The notes: generated by a model from the letters alone, not told the origin. DNA of 64,000 nucleotides from Streptococcus cuniculi (GCF_004570575.1 NZ_SPPD01000002.1:162107-226106); one strand, 5' to 3'. Positions 1 through 9,035 are shown, counted from the first letter of the stretch. Numbers and translations: made by a program.

Positions 1-170
1 ATCTTAGCTAAGCGCTCACGCTCATCATAGCAAGCTTTGGCAACTACTTTTACAATCGTATCAATCTGTTCTTGACTCATTTGAGCCAATTCTTCTTGTG
101 CACGTTTTGCTTTACGAATTAAGTTACGCACTTCTTGAATCGAAACTAAATCCTTATCTTCTAAAAACAT
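1..170 (-). CDS. eutE: Acetaldehyde dehydrogenase (acetylating) EutE, N-terminal part only
   Basis: Only the first 56 codons lie in the window; the gene runs off the left edge. The start ATG is at 168-170, preceded by an AAAGGAG ribosome site, 6 nt after the eutK-like stop. The visible N-terminus (MFLEDKDLVSIQEVRNLI) is a helical segment rich in charged residues, like the N-terminal extension that targets EutE/PduP enzymes into microcompartments. EutE oxidises acetaldehyde to acetyl-CoA with NAD and CoA. The assignment rests on this start and on the position after eutL-eutK; the catalytic domain is not visible. Confidence 0.72.
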   Translation of the reverse strand, partial: MFLEDKDLVSIQEVRNLIRKAKRAQEELAQMSQEQIDTIVKVVAKACYDERERLAK

Positions 171-176
171 TCACGA

Positions 177-788
177 TTACTCCTTTCTGGTAATTTTCAT
201 CAAAGCTTCAATCAATAGGTGCTTGTTTGCAAACTTAATTTCTTTCTTTGATAAATCAATATCTTTTTCACGGTAAGCAATGCTCCGTAATTTCACAACT
301 TTTAATTTTTCTAATTCTTCGCGCGAAAACTTAGGAACTCCTCTCTCCTCTTGGACAATAACAGCTTCCTCTTCTACAACAGGAGGGATTTCCAAAATAG
401 CCGTTTCTGTCAACTCAACTGTTTCTTGAGGTGGTCTTACGTCGTCCAGTGGCTGAGGAATTTCTACTAGCGTGTTCTCTTCCTCGACCACTTCCACTTC
501 TTTTGCTTCATTTCGTTTTGCTTTGAAAAGAATGTATGTCTGGTCATCCAAACGAGGAATGACATGGCTAGCTAAATAATATGGCTTATCGTGGACTGCA
601 TCAACTGCTGCATCAACTGCTGCCTTAACAGCACTCACATCGCCTACTAATTGAACAGTATTTAACCCTGCCTTAACAGTTTCAATATTAAGCAATGACA
701 CATTGGCTGCTTTTACTGCTGCATCCGCGGCAACCACAGCACCTAGATAACCTTTTACTTCAATTAAACCGAGTGCTCTTTTTGTCAT
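177..788 (-). CDS. eutK: Microcompartment shell protein, EutK-like, with long C-terminal extension
   Basis: A 203-residue protein. Residues 1 to about 85 form a single BMC domain (ALGLIEVKG, then AADAAVKAANVSLL), closer in wording to EutK than to EutM. A very acidic Glu/Val/Pro-rich linker follows (about 90-150). The C-terminal 50 residues are basic (LEKLKVVKLRSIAYREKD, then KHLLIEAL) and resemble the short helical SAP/Rho-N type of fold. E. coli EutK also carries a C-terminal nucleic-acid-binding-like domain, but of winged-helix type. It sits between eutL (18 nt gap) and eutE (6 nt gap). It could equally be called a long EutM variant; role in the shell is by homology, tail function unknown. 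Confidence 0.75.
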   Translation of the reverse strand: MTKRALGLIEVKGYLGAVVAADAAVKAANVSLLNIETVKAGLNTVQLVGDVSAVKAAVDAAVDAVHDKPYYLASHVIPRLDDQTYILFKAKRNEAKEVEVVEEENTLVEIPQPLDDVRPPQETVELTETAILEIPPVVEEEAVIVQEERGVPKFSREELEKLKVVKLRSIAYREKDIDLSKKEIKFANKHLLIEALMKITRKE

Positions 789-806
789 CTAATCAACCCC
801 TAATGT

Positions 807-1460
807 TTAATAGCTTTTTGGATCGTTAGCCACTGCTACTACTGTTTTTGCAAACGCATCACATGCTGCACGGCAAGCTGATTGAGAACCGACTAACAAA
901 CCACCTGCAAAGTTTGTTTCACTTGGTGGGCCATAAAAGGCACCGATTTGGACATCTGCCGCTTTAAGAGCTGCATCGAGTCCAACCATAGCTTCTGCTG
1001 GAGGAGCGATTAAGTAAGCAATCGCTGTTCCTTCTGTTGAGTTTGCTCCTGCTGAAAGGTATGACCCTGCACGAGAGACACAGTGTGCAAAATACGGCAC
1101 GCTGTTATCATCATTTGCACTGTAAAAGCTTGCGCCGTTTTCAATTTCATAGACAGCAACATCAAGACCGCTACGAACTTCTTCTGGATTTGGACCAGCG
1201 ATAATGCCAATCACCTCACCAGCAAGTTTCGTAGAGGCATTGCCTGCACCAGCATACATACTGCGTGCATATACAACTTCTACATCTGCTGCTTTTGTTG
1301 CCTCGTCAAGAGCCACATAGGTTACATCATCACAGTCAGAAGTCACAATTCCAAGACTTCTGTGATGTGGTTTTAACTCAAGTGATGCTGCAAGCCCAGC
1401 ATCCACATTTGAAATGACTAAAGCGCTTAATACGCTTGCGCCTAAACGTTCATTTTTCAA
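807..1460 (-). CDS. eutL: Ethanolamine microcompartment shell protein EutL
   Basis: 217 residues with two tandem BMC repeats, the length and arrangement of EutL, which forms trimeric shell tiles with a gated pore. Characteristic stretches include HHRSLGIVTSDCDDVTYVA, AGEVIGIIAGPNPEEVRSGL, SRAGSYLSAGAN and GLLVGSQSACRAACDAF. The in-frame start is TTG at 1460, eight nt after a perfect AGGAGG; the nearby ATG at 1453 is out of frame. Lies 19 nt after eutC and upstream of eutK in the eutA-B-C-L-K-E run. Confidence 0.93.
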   Translation of the reverse strand: MKNERLGASVLSALVISNVDAGLAASLELKPHHRSLGIVTSDCDDVTYVALDEATKAADVEVVYARSMYAGAGNASTKLAGEVIGIIAGPNPEEVRSGLDVAVYEIENGASFYSANDDNSVPYFAHCVSRAGSYLSAGANSTEGTAIAYLIAPPAEAMVGLDAALKAADVQIGAFYGPPSETNFAGGLLVGSQSACRAACDAFAKTVVAVANDPKSY

Positions 1461-1479
1461 AACAATGTCCTCCTAAAAA

Positions 1480-2397
1480 TTATTTCAAGTCAACCCCTGA
1501 TTTCTTATTATCAAGGATTTTCTTAATGATTTCAGCCACATAAGCTCCAGCTTCAACGGCTGGTGTTCCACCTTTATGGATATTTGATAAAACCGTACGT
1601 TTTGCTTCTGGCATTCCAACAGTTGGTTTGTAAGCCAAGTAAGCACTCATGGATTCTGCTGTGACAAGACCAGGACGTTCACCAACTAGCATACAGACAA
1701 CTTCTGCACCAGTCAATTCAGCGATTTGGTCCATAGCAGCAACCCGAGCATGTTTGATAAAGAGCACTTCGTTATAGTCTAAGCCAAACATCTTCAAACC
1801 TTGTTTAAGGGCTGGCAAGAAGTCTTTGACGTTGGCTTCAATGGCAGAAGAGCTCAGACCATCTCCGACAACGATTTGTACTTTTGCATTGTGCACACAG
1901 TTATCTTTGATAAACTGTTGTTGGTCTTCTGAGAAGACACGACCAAGGTCTGGACGAGTCAAGTATTCATCTTTTGAAGAAGCCTTGGTTTGTACAGGGA
2001 CAAAGCCCATTTCTTTGACAAAATCCTCTGATACATAAGAGAATACCGCATCCTGCGCTGCCGCATGGTCTGCTCTAAAGCGTAAAACAGATTGGGTCAT
2101 GTAACGGTTTCCAGCTCTCCACAATCCAAGACGAGCGGGTGTAAATTTCTTGATTTTACGATAGGCTTCTTCGTTAATCGCATTTGGTACCAAGAATTGT
2201 TCCTGAATATCCACTTCTGTGATGTCTGGAATCATCCCATCTTCAATCTCCGTTGCTTCGCTAGCAGGCAAGCCTTTTGCTTCTACCACAGCAGGTTGAT
2301 TAGCTTCAACAGTTACTGCTGGAGCTGCTGCTACTTCTTTTGTATCCATCTCACTTAACAGTGAGCGAATCATTTCTTTTAATTGCAATTCATCCAC
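1480..2397 (-). CDS. eutC: Ethanolamine ammonia-lyase small subunit EutC
   Basis: 305 residues, the light chain of adenosylcobalamin-dependent ethanolamine ammonia-lyase. It helps bind AdoCbl and with EutB splits ethanolamine into acetaldehyde and ammonia. Recognisable stretches: [49 protein letters not shown] and [17 protein letters not shown]. The N-terminal 70 residues are an Ala/Val/Glu-rich segment after a short amphipathic helix ([15 protein letters not shown]), probably a microcompartment-targeting peptide and linker. The in-frame start is GTG at 2397 behind a GGAGG site. Gap to eutB is 16 nt. Confidence 0.95.
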   Translation of the reverse strand: MDELQLKEMIRSLLSEMDTKEVAAAPAVTVEANQPAVVEAKGLPASEATEIEDGMIPDITEVDIQEQFLVPNAINEEAYRKIKKFTPARLGLWRAGNRYMTQSVLRFRADHAAAQDAVFSYVSEDFVKEMGFVPVQTKASSKDEYLTRPDLGRVFSEDQQQFIKDNCVHNAKVQIVVGDGLSSSAIEANVKDFLPALKQGLKMFGLDYNEVLFIKHARVAAMDQIAELTGAEVVCMLVGERPGLVTAESMSAYLAYKPTVGMPEAKRTVLSNIHKGGTPAVEAGAYVAEIIKKILDNKKSGVDLK

Positions 2398-2413
2398 AAT
2401 GATTTCCTCCCAA

Positions 2414-3784
2414 CTAATTTGATTTCATGAAGACAGAACCATCTCCACCGATTGCAGTTAGATGTCCGTTTTCCATCAAGCCCATTTTTTCCATCCACTC
2501 TTCAAATTCTTTGATTGGACGTTTGCCTAATAGGTCACGCATGGTTGCTGTTTCATGGTATCCTGTTGTTTGATAGTTCAACATGATGTCATCACCATGA
2601 GGGATAGCCATGATGTAGTTAACACCCGCAGAACCAAGCAATACCAACAAGTTTTCTGCATCGTTTTGGTCTGCTTTCATGTGGTTTGTGTAACAAATAT
2701 CACATCCCATAGAGATACCTGTCAATTTACCCATGAAGTGATCTTCAAGACCAGCACGGATAACTTGTTTTGAATCATAGAGGTATTCAGGACCGATAAA
2801 TCCTACTACGGTATTCACCAAGAATGGATCAAAGCGTTTTGCAAAACCGTAACAACGAGCTTCCATTGTCACTTGGTCAGCATCATAGTGCGCATCAGAT
2901 GACAATTCAGAACCTTGACCTGTTTCAAAGTACATCACGTTTGGTCCAGCTGCAGAGCCAACTTTAAGAGCTGTATCACGAGCTTCTTGAATCGTTGCGG
3001 CATTAAATCCGAAGGCTTCATTTCCTTTTTCAGAGCCAGCAATAGATTGGAAAACAAGTCCAGTTGGAGCCCCTTGATTCATCGCTTCAATCTGGGTGGT
3101 GACGTGCGCTAGTACACAGTGTTGAGTTGGAATCTTGTATTCTTCGATGAAGTCATTGAACTTATGAAGGATACGTTTCGTACTTTCAACTGAATCATCA
3201 ACAGGGTTCAAACCAAGAAGGGCATCTCCACATCCATAAGCAAAACCTTCCATGGTTGACGCCATGATTCCGTCTGGATCGTCTGTTGTATGGTTTGGTT
3301 GCAAACGAGATGAGAAGGTTCCTGGCATACCGATTGTTGTATTGGCTTTCTTTGTGATAATAATTTTTTGAGCGCCAACAATCAAGTCTAGGTTTGTCAT
3401 CAGTTTTGCAACTGCTGCAACCATTTCAGAAGTCAAGCCGCGGGAAATCCATTGAATATCAATGTTGGTTGTATTGTTGTCCAAAATCCACTCACGCAAT
3501 TCTTGAACCGTCCAGTTTTTGATTTTTTCATACGTACGCAAGTTCACATCATCAATGATGATACGTGTTACTTCGTCTTCTTCATAAGGAACTACTGGGT
3601 TATTAAACAAATCAGATAGTTTCAATTGTGCCAAGACAACTTTCGCTGCGACACGTTCTTCAGCAGAACCAGCAGCTACACCAGCCAATTGGTCTCCTGA
3701 TTTGTATTCATTTGCTTTAGCCAGCACTTCTTTTACTGACTTAAATTCGTAAACTCTACCAAATAATTTTGTTTTCAAAATCAT
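2414..3784 (-). CDS. eutB: Ethanolamine ammonia-lyase large subunit EutB
   Basis: 456 residues, full length for EutB. This TIM-barrel subunit holds ethanolamine and AdoCbl at the active site. Diagnostic stretches include [72 protein letters not shown] and [15 protein letters not shown] text. It lies 25 nt after eutA and 16 nt before eutC, an arrangement usual for the eutABC core. ATG start at 3782-3784 with an AAAAGGAGG-type site upstream. Confidence 0.97.
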   Translation of the reverse strand: MILKTKLFGRVYEFKSVKEVLAKANEYKSGDQLAGVAAGSAEERVAAKVVLAQLKLSDLFNNPVVPYEEDEVTRIIIDDVNLRTYEKIKNWTVQELREWILDNNTTNIDIQWISRGLTSEMVAAVAKLMTNLDLIVGAQKIIITKKANTTIGMPGTFSSRLQPNHTTDDPDGIMASTMEGFAYGCGDALLGLNPVDDSVESTKRILHKFNDFIEEYKIPTQHCVLAHVTTQIEAMNQGAPTGLVFQSIAGSEKGNEAFGFNAATIQEARDTALKVGSAAGPNVMYFETGQGSELSSDAHYDADQVTMEARCYGFAKRFDPFLVNTVVGFIGPEYLYDSKQVIRAGLEDHFMGKLTGISMGCDICYTNHMKADQNDAENLLVLLGSAGVNYIMAIPHGDDIMLNYQTTGYHETATMRDLLGKRPIKEFEEWMEKMGLMENGHLTAIGGDGSVFMKSN

Positions 3785-3809
3785 TTAATATATCCTCCTT
3801 TTTTATACC

Positions 3810-5240
3810 TTAGTTAAATACCAATGTTTTCACAACAACTGGTAAGACAGATCCTTCAATCACAGGATTTCCAATATCGATGTAATCTCCGTTTTGAACA
3901 TCGACCGAATCAATACAGACAAAGGGATAATCCTTAGGGAGCTGTGCGTAGAGACATTGACCAAGGACCTTTGCCATGTCCTCTTGAACGACAACCAATA
4001 ATGGGATTTTCTTTTCAATACTCTCTGCCATGCCGCCGATAATGGCCTCTGTATAATCAACTACCCGAGTGAAACTAGGACTTTTTTCTCCATTGATTGC
4101 TAGGGCGATTTGTTGGACTTCATTTTCTAAAGTAAACCAACCGACCTTGTCCTTGATAATCTCTCTCATTGTGTCCTTGTCTTCTTGTTCATCGCTAGAA
4201 GCAAGTTTCAGAACAGGGACATTTTTGATAGGCAAGACATTTGAAATATAGGTAATGGTACTTCCGCTAACATCTGTTGTATGGCTTCCAGCGCCTACAA
4301 CAGTTGCACGGATCGTTTCTGCTGACTTGATGACCCGTTTTTGGTCAAAAATTTTTGACTGACGAAGGGCACGGCCGAGCAAAATACCAATATCTCCGTA
4401 TTGAAATTCATTGACTGGTGTCGAATCGATGATCGCATCCGCTACACCACCAGAGAAGGAAACACATTTAATTTCATAATTTAATTTCAAACCATGATTA
4501 GTTTGCAGCATTTCATAGTAAGGACTGTGGTTGTCAATGCCAACAGATTGTTCAAGCACTTCAACGAGAATCTGAATGAGGGCATCCAAGTACTCTCGGT
4601 CAGCCACTTCCCCTTCCTGTAATTTCCACTGTTTATCAGCTATAATCTCTTTTAGCTTGGGAGCAATATAAGTGATGCGATGTGTTTCAGGATTTAGCTT
4701 AATCAAGCGCCCTCCAATGTCAAAACATCCTGTATCAATCAAGTCTCCCTCACGGAAAACAGCTAAGTTTGATGTCCCACCCCCGATATCAATATTGACT
4801 ACTGACGTGTGATGTTCTTGAGAATATTGGTGACTGCAAGCTCCTTTCCCTGCTATAATGCTCTCTAGGTCAGGTCCTGCAGTGGCTACGACAAAGTCGC
4901 CAGCATAGCCACTCAGGGCCTGTAAAACATGACTAGCATTTTCTTTCCGAGCTGTTTCTCCCGTGATAATCACGGCACCCATTTGAATATCTTTTTTCTC
5001 AATCCCAGCCTTGGCGTACTCTGTCATCACAAAGTCCTTAATCTTATCCACCTCAATCAAGAGCTGGTCAGAAATTGGTGTGAAGATAATATCGCTCTTA
5101 TACAGAACTTTCTTATCTGTAATACAGACACGTGGAATGGTAAAGAGAGAGGAAATATTTTCAATGGTCAACTCGGATAAAATGAGCTGTGTAGTTGCAG
5201 TACCAAGGTCAAGCCCCACACTTAAAATCTTATCCGACAT
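3810..5240 (-). CDS. eutA: Ethanolamine ammonia-lyase reactivating factor EutA
   Basis: An ASKHA-fold chaperone-like ATPase that removes damaged cobalamin from EutBC. Visible motifs are the N-terminal phosphate loop (GLDLGTATTQLILS), a second loop (VNIDIGGGTSNLAVF) and VSFSGGVADAI. I place the start at the ATG at 5238-5240 (476 residues), seven nt after a GGAGG. A TTG five codons upstream is in frame but sits in the U-tract of the leader terminator and overlaps the ribosome site, so it is unlikely. The leader (5254-5344) carries an ANTAR-type antiterminator, so expression should depend on EutV. Confidence 0.95.
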   Translation of the reverse strand: MSDKILSVGLDLGTATTQLILSELTIENISSLFTIPRVCITDKKVLYKSDIIFTPISDQLLIEVDKIKDFVMTEYAKAGIEKKDIQMGAVIITGETARKENASHVLQALSGYAGDFVVATAGPDLESIIAGKGACSHQYSQEHHTSVVNIDIGGGTSNLAVFREGDLIDTGCFDIGGRLIKLNPETHRITYIAPKLKEIIADKQWKLQEGEVADREYLDALIQILVEVLEQSVGIDNHSPYYEMLQTNHGLKLNYEIKCVSFSGGVADAIIDSTPVNEFQYGDIGILLGRALRQSKIFDQKRVIKSAETIRATVVGAGSHTTDVSGSTITYISNVLPIKNVPVLKLASSDEQEDKDTMREIIKDKVGWFTLENEVQQIALAINGEKSPSFTRVVDYTEAIIGGMAESIEKKIPLLVVVQEDMAKVLGQCLYAQLPKDYPFVCIDSVDVQNGDYIDIGNPVIEGSVLPVVVKTLVFN

Positions 5241-5253
5241 GCTACAAACCTCC

Positions 5254-5312
5254 AAAAAAGACGCTTAAAGAAGCACAAATAAACAAAGGTTTACTTATAC
5301 TCTTCAAGCGTC
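5254..5312 (-). terminator. Leader terminator of eutA, overlapped by antiterminator hairpin P2
   Basis: On the minus strand an arm starting GACGCTTGAAG pairs with a downstream arm ending CTTTAAGCGTC and is followed by six T residues (5254-5259). The inner part also pairs (GTAAAC with GTTTAT around a CTTT loop), so the stem is long and imperfect. It lies directly before the eutA ribosome site and would stop transcripts coming from eutS-V-W. Its 5' arm shares GACGCTT with hairpin P2, so the two structures are mutually exclusive. Confidence 0.85.
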
Positions 5313-5344
5313 ATTGCTTTTAAGACCGACATCGTTGTTAGTCT
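5306..5344 (-). promoter_or_regulatory. ANTAR (EutV) dual-hairpin antiterminator of eutA
   Basis: P1 is at 5323-5344: arms AGACTAAC and GTCGGTCT pair at seven of eight positions (one G-U, one mismatch) around the hexaloop AACGAT. P2 is at 5306-5319: arms AAGC and GCTT around AATGAC. Both loops have A at position 1 and G at position 4, the known ANTAR-binding signature, and are 3 nt apart. P1 overlaps the eutW stop codon (5338-5340). P2 uses the 5' arm of the terminator, so EutV binding should favour read-through into eutABCLKE. The match to the family pattern is seen; binding is inferred. Confidence 0.85.
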
Positions 5345-6789
5345 ATTTTATTATACTTAAATGTAATCATTGTCTTGGTGCCACGATGGCTCGATCGGAT
5401 AGATAGTTTACCAGACAATCTACTTTTTACGAATCGTTCTACAATCATCAAACCGAGATGATTATTGAAAGACTGATTGACATCGTAACCGCTTCCATTG
5501 TCAGTTACTTGTAGCTCTATTATATCATCTTTCAACGCGATTTGCAAATGAATTTTCGGATTTTTTTGCTCGATGGTTTCAAATGCGTGGTCGTAACTAT
5601 TTTGCAATAGTTCATTGACCACTAAGGCTAGTGCCGTTGCTCGATTGCTATCAAGGTAAATCGTCGGATCTAGCCAATAGGACAGGGCAATATCTATTCT
5701 CTCGCTGAAACAGCGCTGTACATTCGCAAGAACTCCTTCTAGTAGCTGCTCAACAGCCACTTCATCATTCTTTTGTGAGGACAAGAGTTCGTGCGTCATG
5801 GAGATAGACAGGACACGGTTCACACTGTCTGATAGGTTTTTCTTCACGTCCTTATCTTGACTGCGCTGCGACTGCAAGCGCAAGAGAGAGACAACGGTTT
5901 GCAAATTATTTTTCACCCGATGATTCATCTCGCGAATCGTCGTTCGCTCAAGGGATAGATGGACTTCCAATCGTTTCAAATCGCTGATATCTTTACAAAT
6001 CATGATAAGTGATTGCGATTCACGAACCACATATTGGTTAACGGAAAAACAATTGGTTCCATACTGTACTTCGGATGATATGGAATAGGTTTCTGTCAAA
6101 TCTTGACTAGCTACACAAATATCTGAAAAGAAGTTCTTTTCAAGAACTAAATTATCATAGTGCATCCCCTCAAGAGAATCCCTATAACCCAGCTTTGTAC
6201 GATAAATTTCTACTGCCTTCGGATTAAAATAAATCAATTCCCCTGTCTGTTTGAATACTAAGACAGCATCTTCCATATATTTTAATAGGGCAAATTCTGG
6301 CGAGTCAATATTCGCACAAGCATCATCAACTTCGTGATGGCTAAATTCCACCGTTTTCAACGAAAAATGAGCAGGAAAATCCGATGGGCTGTCCTTTTCT
6401 AAAATCAGGGTCGCAATCACTCGTCCTTCTCTTAGAATCGGAAGAACGGTCTGACGAATGGGGATCCCTTCTTGAGAGAGGGCTGATAAACCAATCGACG
6501 GAGCCCCCGTATGCAGGGTCCGAATAACACCGGGTTCATTTTGCAGATACGCAAGGCTACCAACCACTGTCTTTTCGTAGAGACTTCCCTTGGTTTGAGG
6601 CTTCTTATGAAAGATGACCGTCGCATGCTCTGAATAGACGTTTTGAACATCAATAAAGACATCCTCGCTAGCATAATCTGAGGTTTTCATCAGAATATCT
6701 GCCTGCTCAATCAAGGTTTCAATATCTTCTGGACTGAGATTGGTTTGCTGCTCGCATAATTTTTTGATTTTTTCTCTATATTTCATCAT
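5338..6789 (-). CDS. eutW: Ethanolamine sensor histidine kinase EutW
   Basis: A soluble sensor kinase; no membrane segment is visible. An N-terminal sensory region (about 1-160) is followed by a PAS-like segment (KYMEDAVLVFKQTGELIYF, about 170-280), a histidine phosphoacceptor box of the HisKA_2 type (REMNHRVKNNLQ, His about 290) and an HATPase domain (VVNELLQNSYDHAFE, LQVTDNGSGYD). It would phosphorylate EutV when ethanolamine is present. I start it at the tandem ATGs at 6789/6786, inside the end of eutV (overlap 14 nt), implying translational coupling; the open frame continues to 6888 but that part would overlap eutV by over 110 nt and has no ribosome site. Confidence 0.9.
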   Translation of the reverse strand: MMKYREKIKKLCEQQTNLSPEDIETLIEQADILMKTSDYASEDVFIDVQNVYSEHATVIFHKKPQTKGSLYEKTVVGSLAYLQNEPGVIRTLHTGAPSIGLSALSQEGIPIRQTVLPILREGRVIATLILEKDSPSDFPAHFSLKTVEFSHHEVDDACANIDSPEFALLKYMEDAVLVFKQTGELIYFNPKAVEIYRTKLGYRDSLEGMHYDNLVLEKNFFSDICVASQDLTETYSISSEVQYGTNCFSVNQYVVRESQSLIMICKDISDLKRLEVHLSLERTTIREMNHRVKNNLQTVVSLLRLQSQRSQDKDVKKNLSDSVNRVLSISMTHELLSSQKNDEVAVEQLLEGVLANVQRCFSERIDIALSYWLDPTIYLDSNRATALALVVNELLQNSYDHAFETIEQKNPKIHLQIALKDDIIELQVTDNGSGYDVNQSFNNHLGLMIVERFVKSRLSGKLSIRSSHRGTKTMITFKYNKID

Positions 6790-7351
6790 TGAGAACCAAT
6801 AATCGTGCAATTTCAACCATTGGAACGCGCTTTTGCATACTAATTGTCCGAATTTGCTTAAAAGCTTCGGGCTCTGATAGATGGTCACGAACCATTAGCA
6901 GACCTTTAGCTTTTTCAATGACAATCCGATCATCTATTTTTTTAGATAATTTAATCATCTCATTCGACAGTTGCTGCAATTGGCGTCCTTTTTCAATACA
7001 AACTTCTACCATTGGAATCAATGATTTAGCGTCCAATGGTTTGACAAGATAAGCGCTTGCACCATAATGTTTTGCTTTTTGCACATAACTCTCATCATCA
7101 TAGGCGGATAAGAGGATTACTCCGTAGGTCAAGGCATCATCAAGCATTTTTTTTGTAGCTGTTAAACCATCCAATAAAGGCATCTTAATATCCATAATCA
7201 CTAGATCAGAGCGATATTTTTGACAAAGTTCAATCGCTTCAAATCCATCAGACGCCTCTGCGACCACTTCATAATCTGCTTCTTCCAGAATGCGTCTTAT
7301 ATCTAGTGTTACAATTGGATCATCATCAGCAATGAGTATTCTACCTTTCAT
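6776..7351 (-). CDS. eutV: Response regulator with ANTAR RNA-binding domain EutV
   Basis: 191 residues. The receiver domain shows the acidic pair (ADDDP, residues 9-12), phosphoacceptor Asp54 in VIMDIKMP and Lys104 in YLVKPLD. The C-terminal ANTAR domain (about 130-185: IVIEKAKGLLMVRDHLSEPE, EAFKQIRTISMQKRVPMVEI) binds paired RNA hairpins with AxxGxx loops. After phosphorylation by EutW it prevents termination in target leaders. Candidate targets in this window are before eutG, eutA, the secreted phosphatase gene and cbiA, plus the sequestering RNA at 9.2-9.6 kb. An AGGGG ribosome site lies upstream. Confidence 0.95.
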   Translation of the reverse strand: MKGRILIADDDPIVTLDIRRILEEADYEVVAEASDGFEAIELCQKYRSDLVIMDIKMPLLDGLTATKKMLDDALTYGVILLSAYDDESYVQKAKHYGASAYLVKPLDAKSLIPMVEVCIEKGRQLQQLSNEMIKLSKKIDDRIVIEKAKGLLMVRDHLSEPEAFKQIRTISMQKRVPMVEIARLLVLNDEI

Positions 7352-7375
7352 ACTTCCCCTTATCAGTTTCTTTTT

Positions 7376-7723
7376 TTATGTTCGTGTGACAACTGTGCTG
7401 GAGAAACCTAATATTTCTTCCAAGCCTTGCAAGACTGCAACGAGGGCTGCTTCAACGGATGAAACATCTCCAGTCATCACAACAGATCCACTAAAACGAT
7501 CGACAAAACCAACTTGGACATCTGCTGCCTTGGTTGCAATATCTACGGCAATGATTGCCGCTTCACTCGGTGTAATGGTCAAAATACCAATCGCACCTTT
7601 ATTTTCCACAATCAAGCCAAGCTTTTCAAAAATGACATCATCTGGATTTGCGATGAGATGTGCGAGGGTGACTTGTTTTCCCGGCACATACTCTTGTATC
7701 ATTCTTTGTTTTTCTTCTACCAT
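7376..7723 (-). CDS. eutS: Microcompartment shell protein EutS
   Basis: 115 residues, one circularly permuted BMC domain as in EutS, which forms bent hexamers for shell edges. The N-terminus [20 protein letters not shown] is nearly the family consensus. The start ATG at 7721-7723 has a GAAGGG site upstream; an internal ATG at 7702 is possible but shortens a conserved N-terminus. First gene behind the promoter at 7764-7792, followed after 24 nt by eutV and eutW. Confidence 0.93.
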   Translation of the reverse strand: MVEEKQRMIQEYVPGKQVTLAHLIANPDDVIFEKLGLIVENKGAIGILTITPSEAAIIAVDIATKAADVQVGFVDRFSGSVVMTGDVSSVEAALVAVLQGLEEILGFSSTVVTRT

Positions 7724-7741
7724 ATCTACCCTTCTTCACCT

Positions 7742-7763
7742 ACATAGAAGACAAACTCTATGT
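7742..7763 (-). promoter_or_regulatory. Hairpin at the 5' end of the eutS-V-W transcript
   Basis: Seven-base arms ACATAGA and TCTATGT enclose an 8-base loop, starting at about the predicted transcription start. The loop does not fit AxxGxx and there is no T-tract, so I do not read it as an EutV site or terminator. It may protect the 5' end of the mRNA. Confidence 0.5.
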
Positions 7764-7792
7764 ATTATATACTAAATTTATTCAGATGGCAA
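7764..7792 (-). promoter_or_regulatory. Sigma-A promoter of eutS-eutV-eutW
   Basis: TTGCCA (7787-7792), a 17-nt spacer and a perfect TATAAT (7764-7769). No leader terminator follows, so the sensor and regulator should be made without needing EutV. Confidence 0.8.
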
Positions 7793-7800
7793 CATCATTT

Positions 7801-8937
7801 TTAAAAGGCAGTTTCTAAAATTTTCAGCACTTCTAAAATGGTTGGCACTCTTGGATTTGTATCGGTACACTTATCTTTCAGGGCAGCTTGGGCAATGTCT
7901 TCCTTGTACTGAGCAAAGGTCTCTGAGCTGATACCGTACTCTCGAAGCGAAGTTGGCATTTCCAATTGTTTTTGTAGTTTTTTCACTGCTTCAACTAATT
8001 GGCGAACACCCAAGGATGGATTGGAAGCACTGTAGCCCAACAATTTTGCAATGTCCTGATACCGAGCAGCTGTTTCTTTAGCAATCGGCTGTTTGCCTCG
8101 GTTCATAACATTGGCATTGTACTGGATAATATGGGGCATGAGAATACTGTTTAGGCGACCATGAGGAATGTGGAATTTAGCACCCGCAGCGTGGGCAATC
8201 CCGTGATTTAAACCAAGTGACGCTGTATTAAAGGCCATTCCAGCCAGTGTGGAGGCCACATGCATCTTCTCTCTTGCTTCTACATCTTGACCATTTTTAT
8301 AGGCTTTTGGCAAATATTCAAAGACGAGTTTGATCGCCTTTTCAGCTAAGGCATCTGAAAAATCAGTGGCATTTGTAGAGACATAAGCCTCAAAAGCATG
8401 AGTTAAAACATCCATTCCTGTATCAGCTGTGATATTGGCTGGTAAGGACAAGACAAGGTCAGCATCCAACACCGCGACATCTGGTAAGATTTCTCGCGAA
8501 ACCAAAGGATACTTGGTCCCTTTTTCTGCATCGGTGATGATGGAAAAGTCTGTCACCTCAGAACCAGTACCGCTGGTAGTAGGAATTGCGATTAAAATCG
8601 CTTGAGAGAAGATGCCTTGTTGCTTCCCAAAGTAATACATAGCTTTTGCTGCGTCAATCGCAGAGCCACCACCAACACACAAGACAATACTAATCGGACG
8701 ACCACCTGCTGACTGAATGCCAGCGACAACAGTTTCAATCGGTGGATCAGGTACGATGTCTGTAAAGACAACCACATCATTGCTTTCATCCAAATAAGCT
8801 AAAATAGCTTCTAGCTGACCAGATGTTTTCAAAAATGGATCGGCTACCACCAAGACATGTTCGTCCTTGTATGTACTCAATTGCTTCAAAGCACCCTTGC
8901 CTATGCACAATTCAGTTTTATAAAAGATTTTATACAT
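7801..8937 (-). CDS. eutG: Iron-dependent alcohol dehydrogenase EutG
   Basis: 378 residues, group III (iron) alcohol dehydrogenase that reduces acetaldehyde to ethanol and regenerates NAD for EutE. NAD-binding loop LCVGGGSAIDAAKAMYYF, the PTTSGTGSEVT segment and the metal-site region LNHGIAHAAGAKFHIPHG are all present. Starts at ATG 8935-8937 with AAAGGAG upstream. It has its own promoter with a cre-like site and an EutV-type antiterminator leader, and ends 77 nt before eutS. Confidence 0.93.
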   Translation of the reverse strand: MYKIFYKTELCIGKGALKQLSTYKDEHVLVVADPFLKTSGQLEAILAYLDESNDVVVFTDIVPDPPIETVVAGIQSAGGRPISIVLCVGGGSAIDAAKAMYYFGKQQGIFSQAILIAIPTTSGTGSEVTDFSIITDAEKGTKYPLVSREILPDVAVLDADLVLSLPANITADTGMDVLTHAFEAYVSTNATDFSDALAEKAIKLVFEYLPKAYKNGQDVEAREKMHVASTLAGMAFNTASLGLNHGIAHAAGAKFHIPHGRLNSILMPHIIQYNANVMNRGKQPIAKETAARYQDIAKLLGYSASNPSLGVRQLVEAVKKLQKQLEMPTSLREYGISSETFAQYKEDIAQAALKDKCTDTNPRVPTILEVLKILETAF

Positions 8938-8973
8938 TTGTTCTCCTTTCTTTCTCTATAAATCTGTGACACG

Positions 8974-9035
8974 AAAAATGACTACATGAAAAACCACTAC
9001 TCGTCTACACACCTCATAGTCGTCTCACATAGCCA
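8974..9035 (-). terminator. Leader terminator of eutG
   Basis: The minus-strand arm TGGCTATGTGAGA can pair at 13 positions (several G-U) with TTTCATGTAGTCA, followed by ATTTTT. The 5' arm overlaps the 3' half of hairpin P2, the same layout as in the eutA leader. A second 5' arm (GACTATGAGG) could also pair with the same 3' arm. Stem quality is moderate. Confidence 0.6.

Noticed and set aside
5241..5255. TTG start of eutA five codons upstream
   Set aside because: That codon lies within the terminator T-tract and the ribosome site GGAGG would fall inside the gene; the ATG at 5240 is correctly spaced.
6790..6888. Longer N-terminus of eutW
   Set aside because: It would overlap eutV by more than 110 nt, has no ribosome site, and the extra residues look like out-of-frame translation of the ANTAR region.
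7742..7763. EutV site before eutS
   Set aside because: The only hairpin has an 8-nt loop without the A1/G4 pattern, stands alone and is not linked to a terminator.
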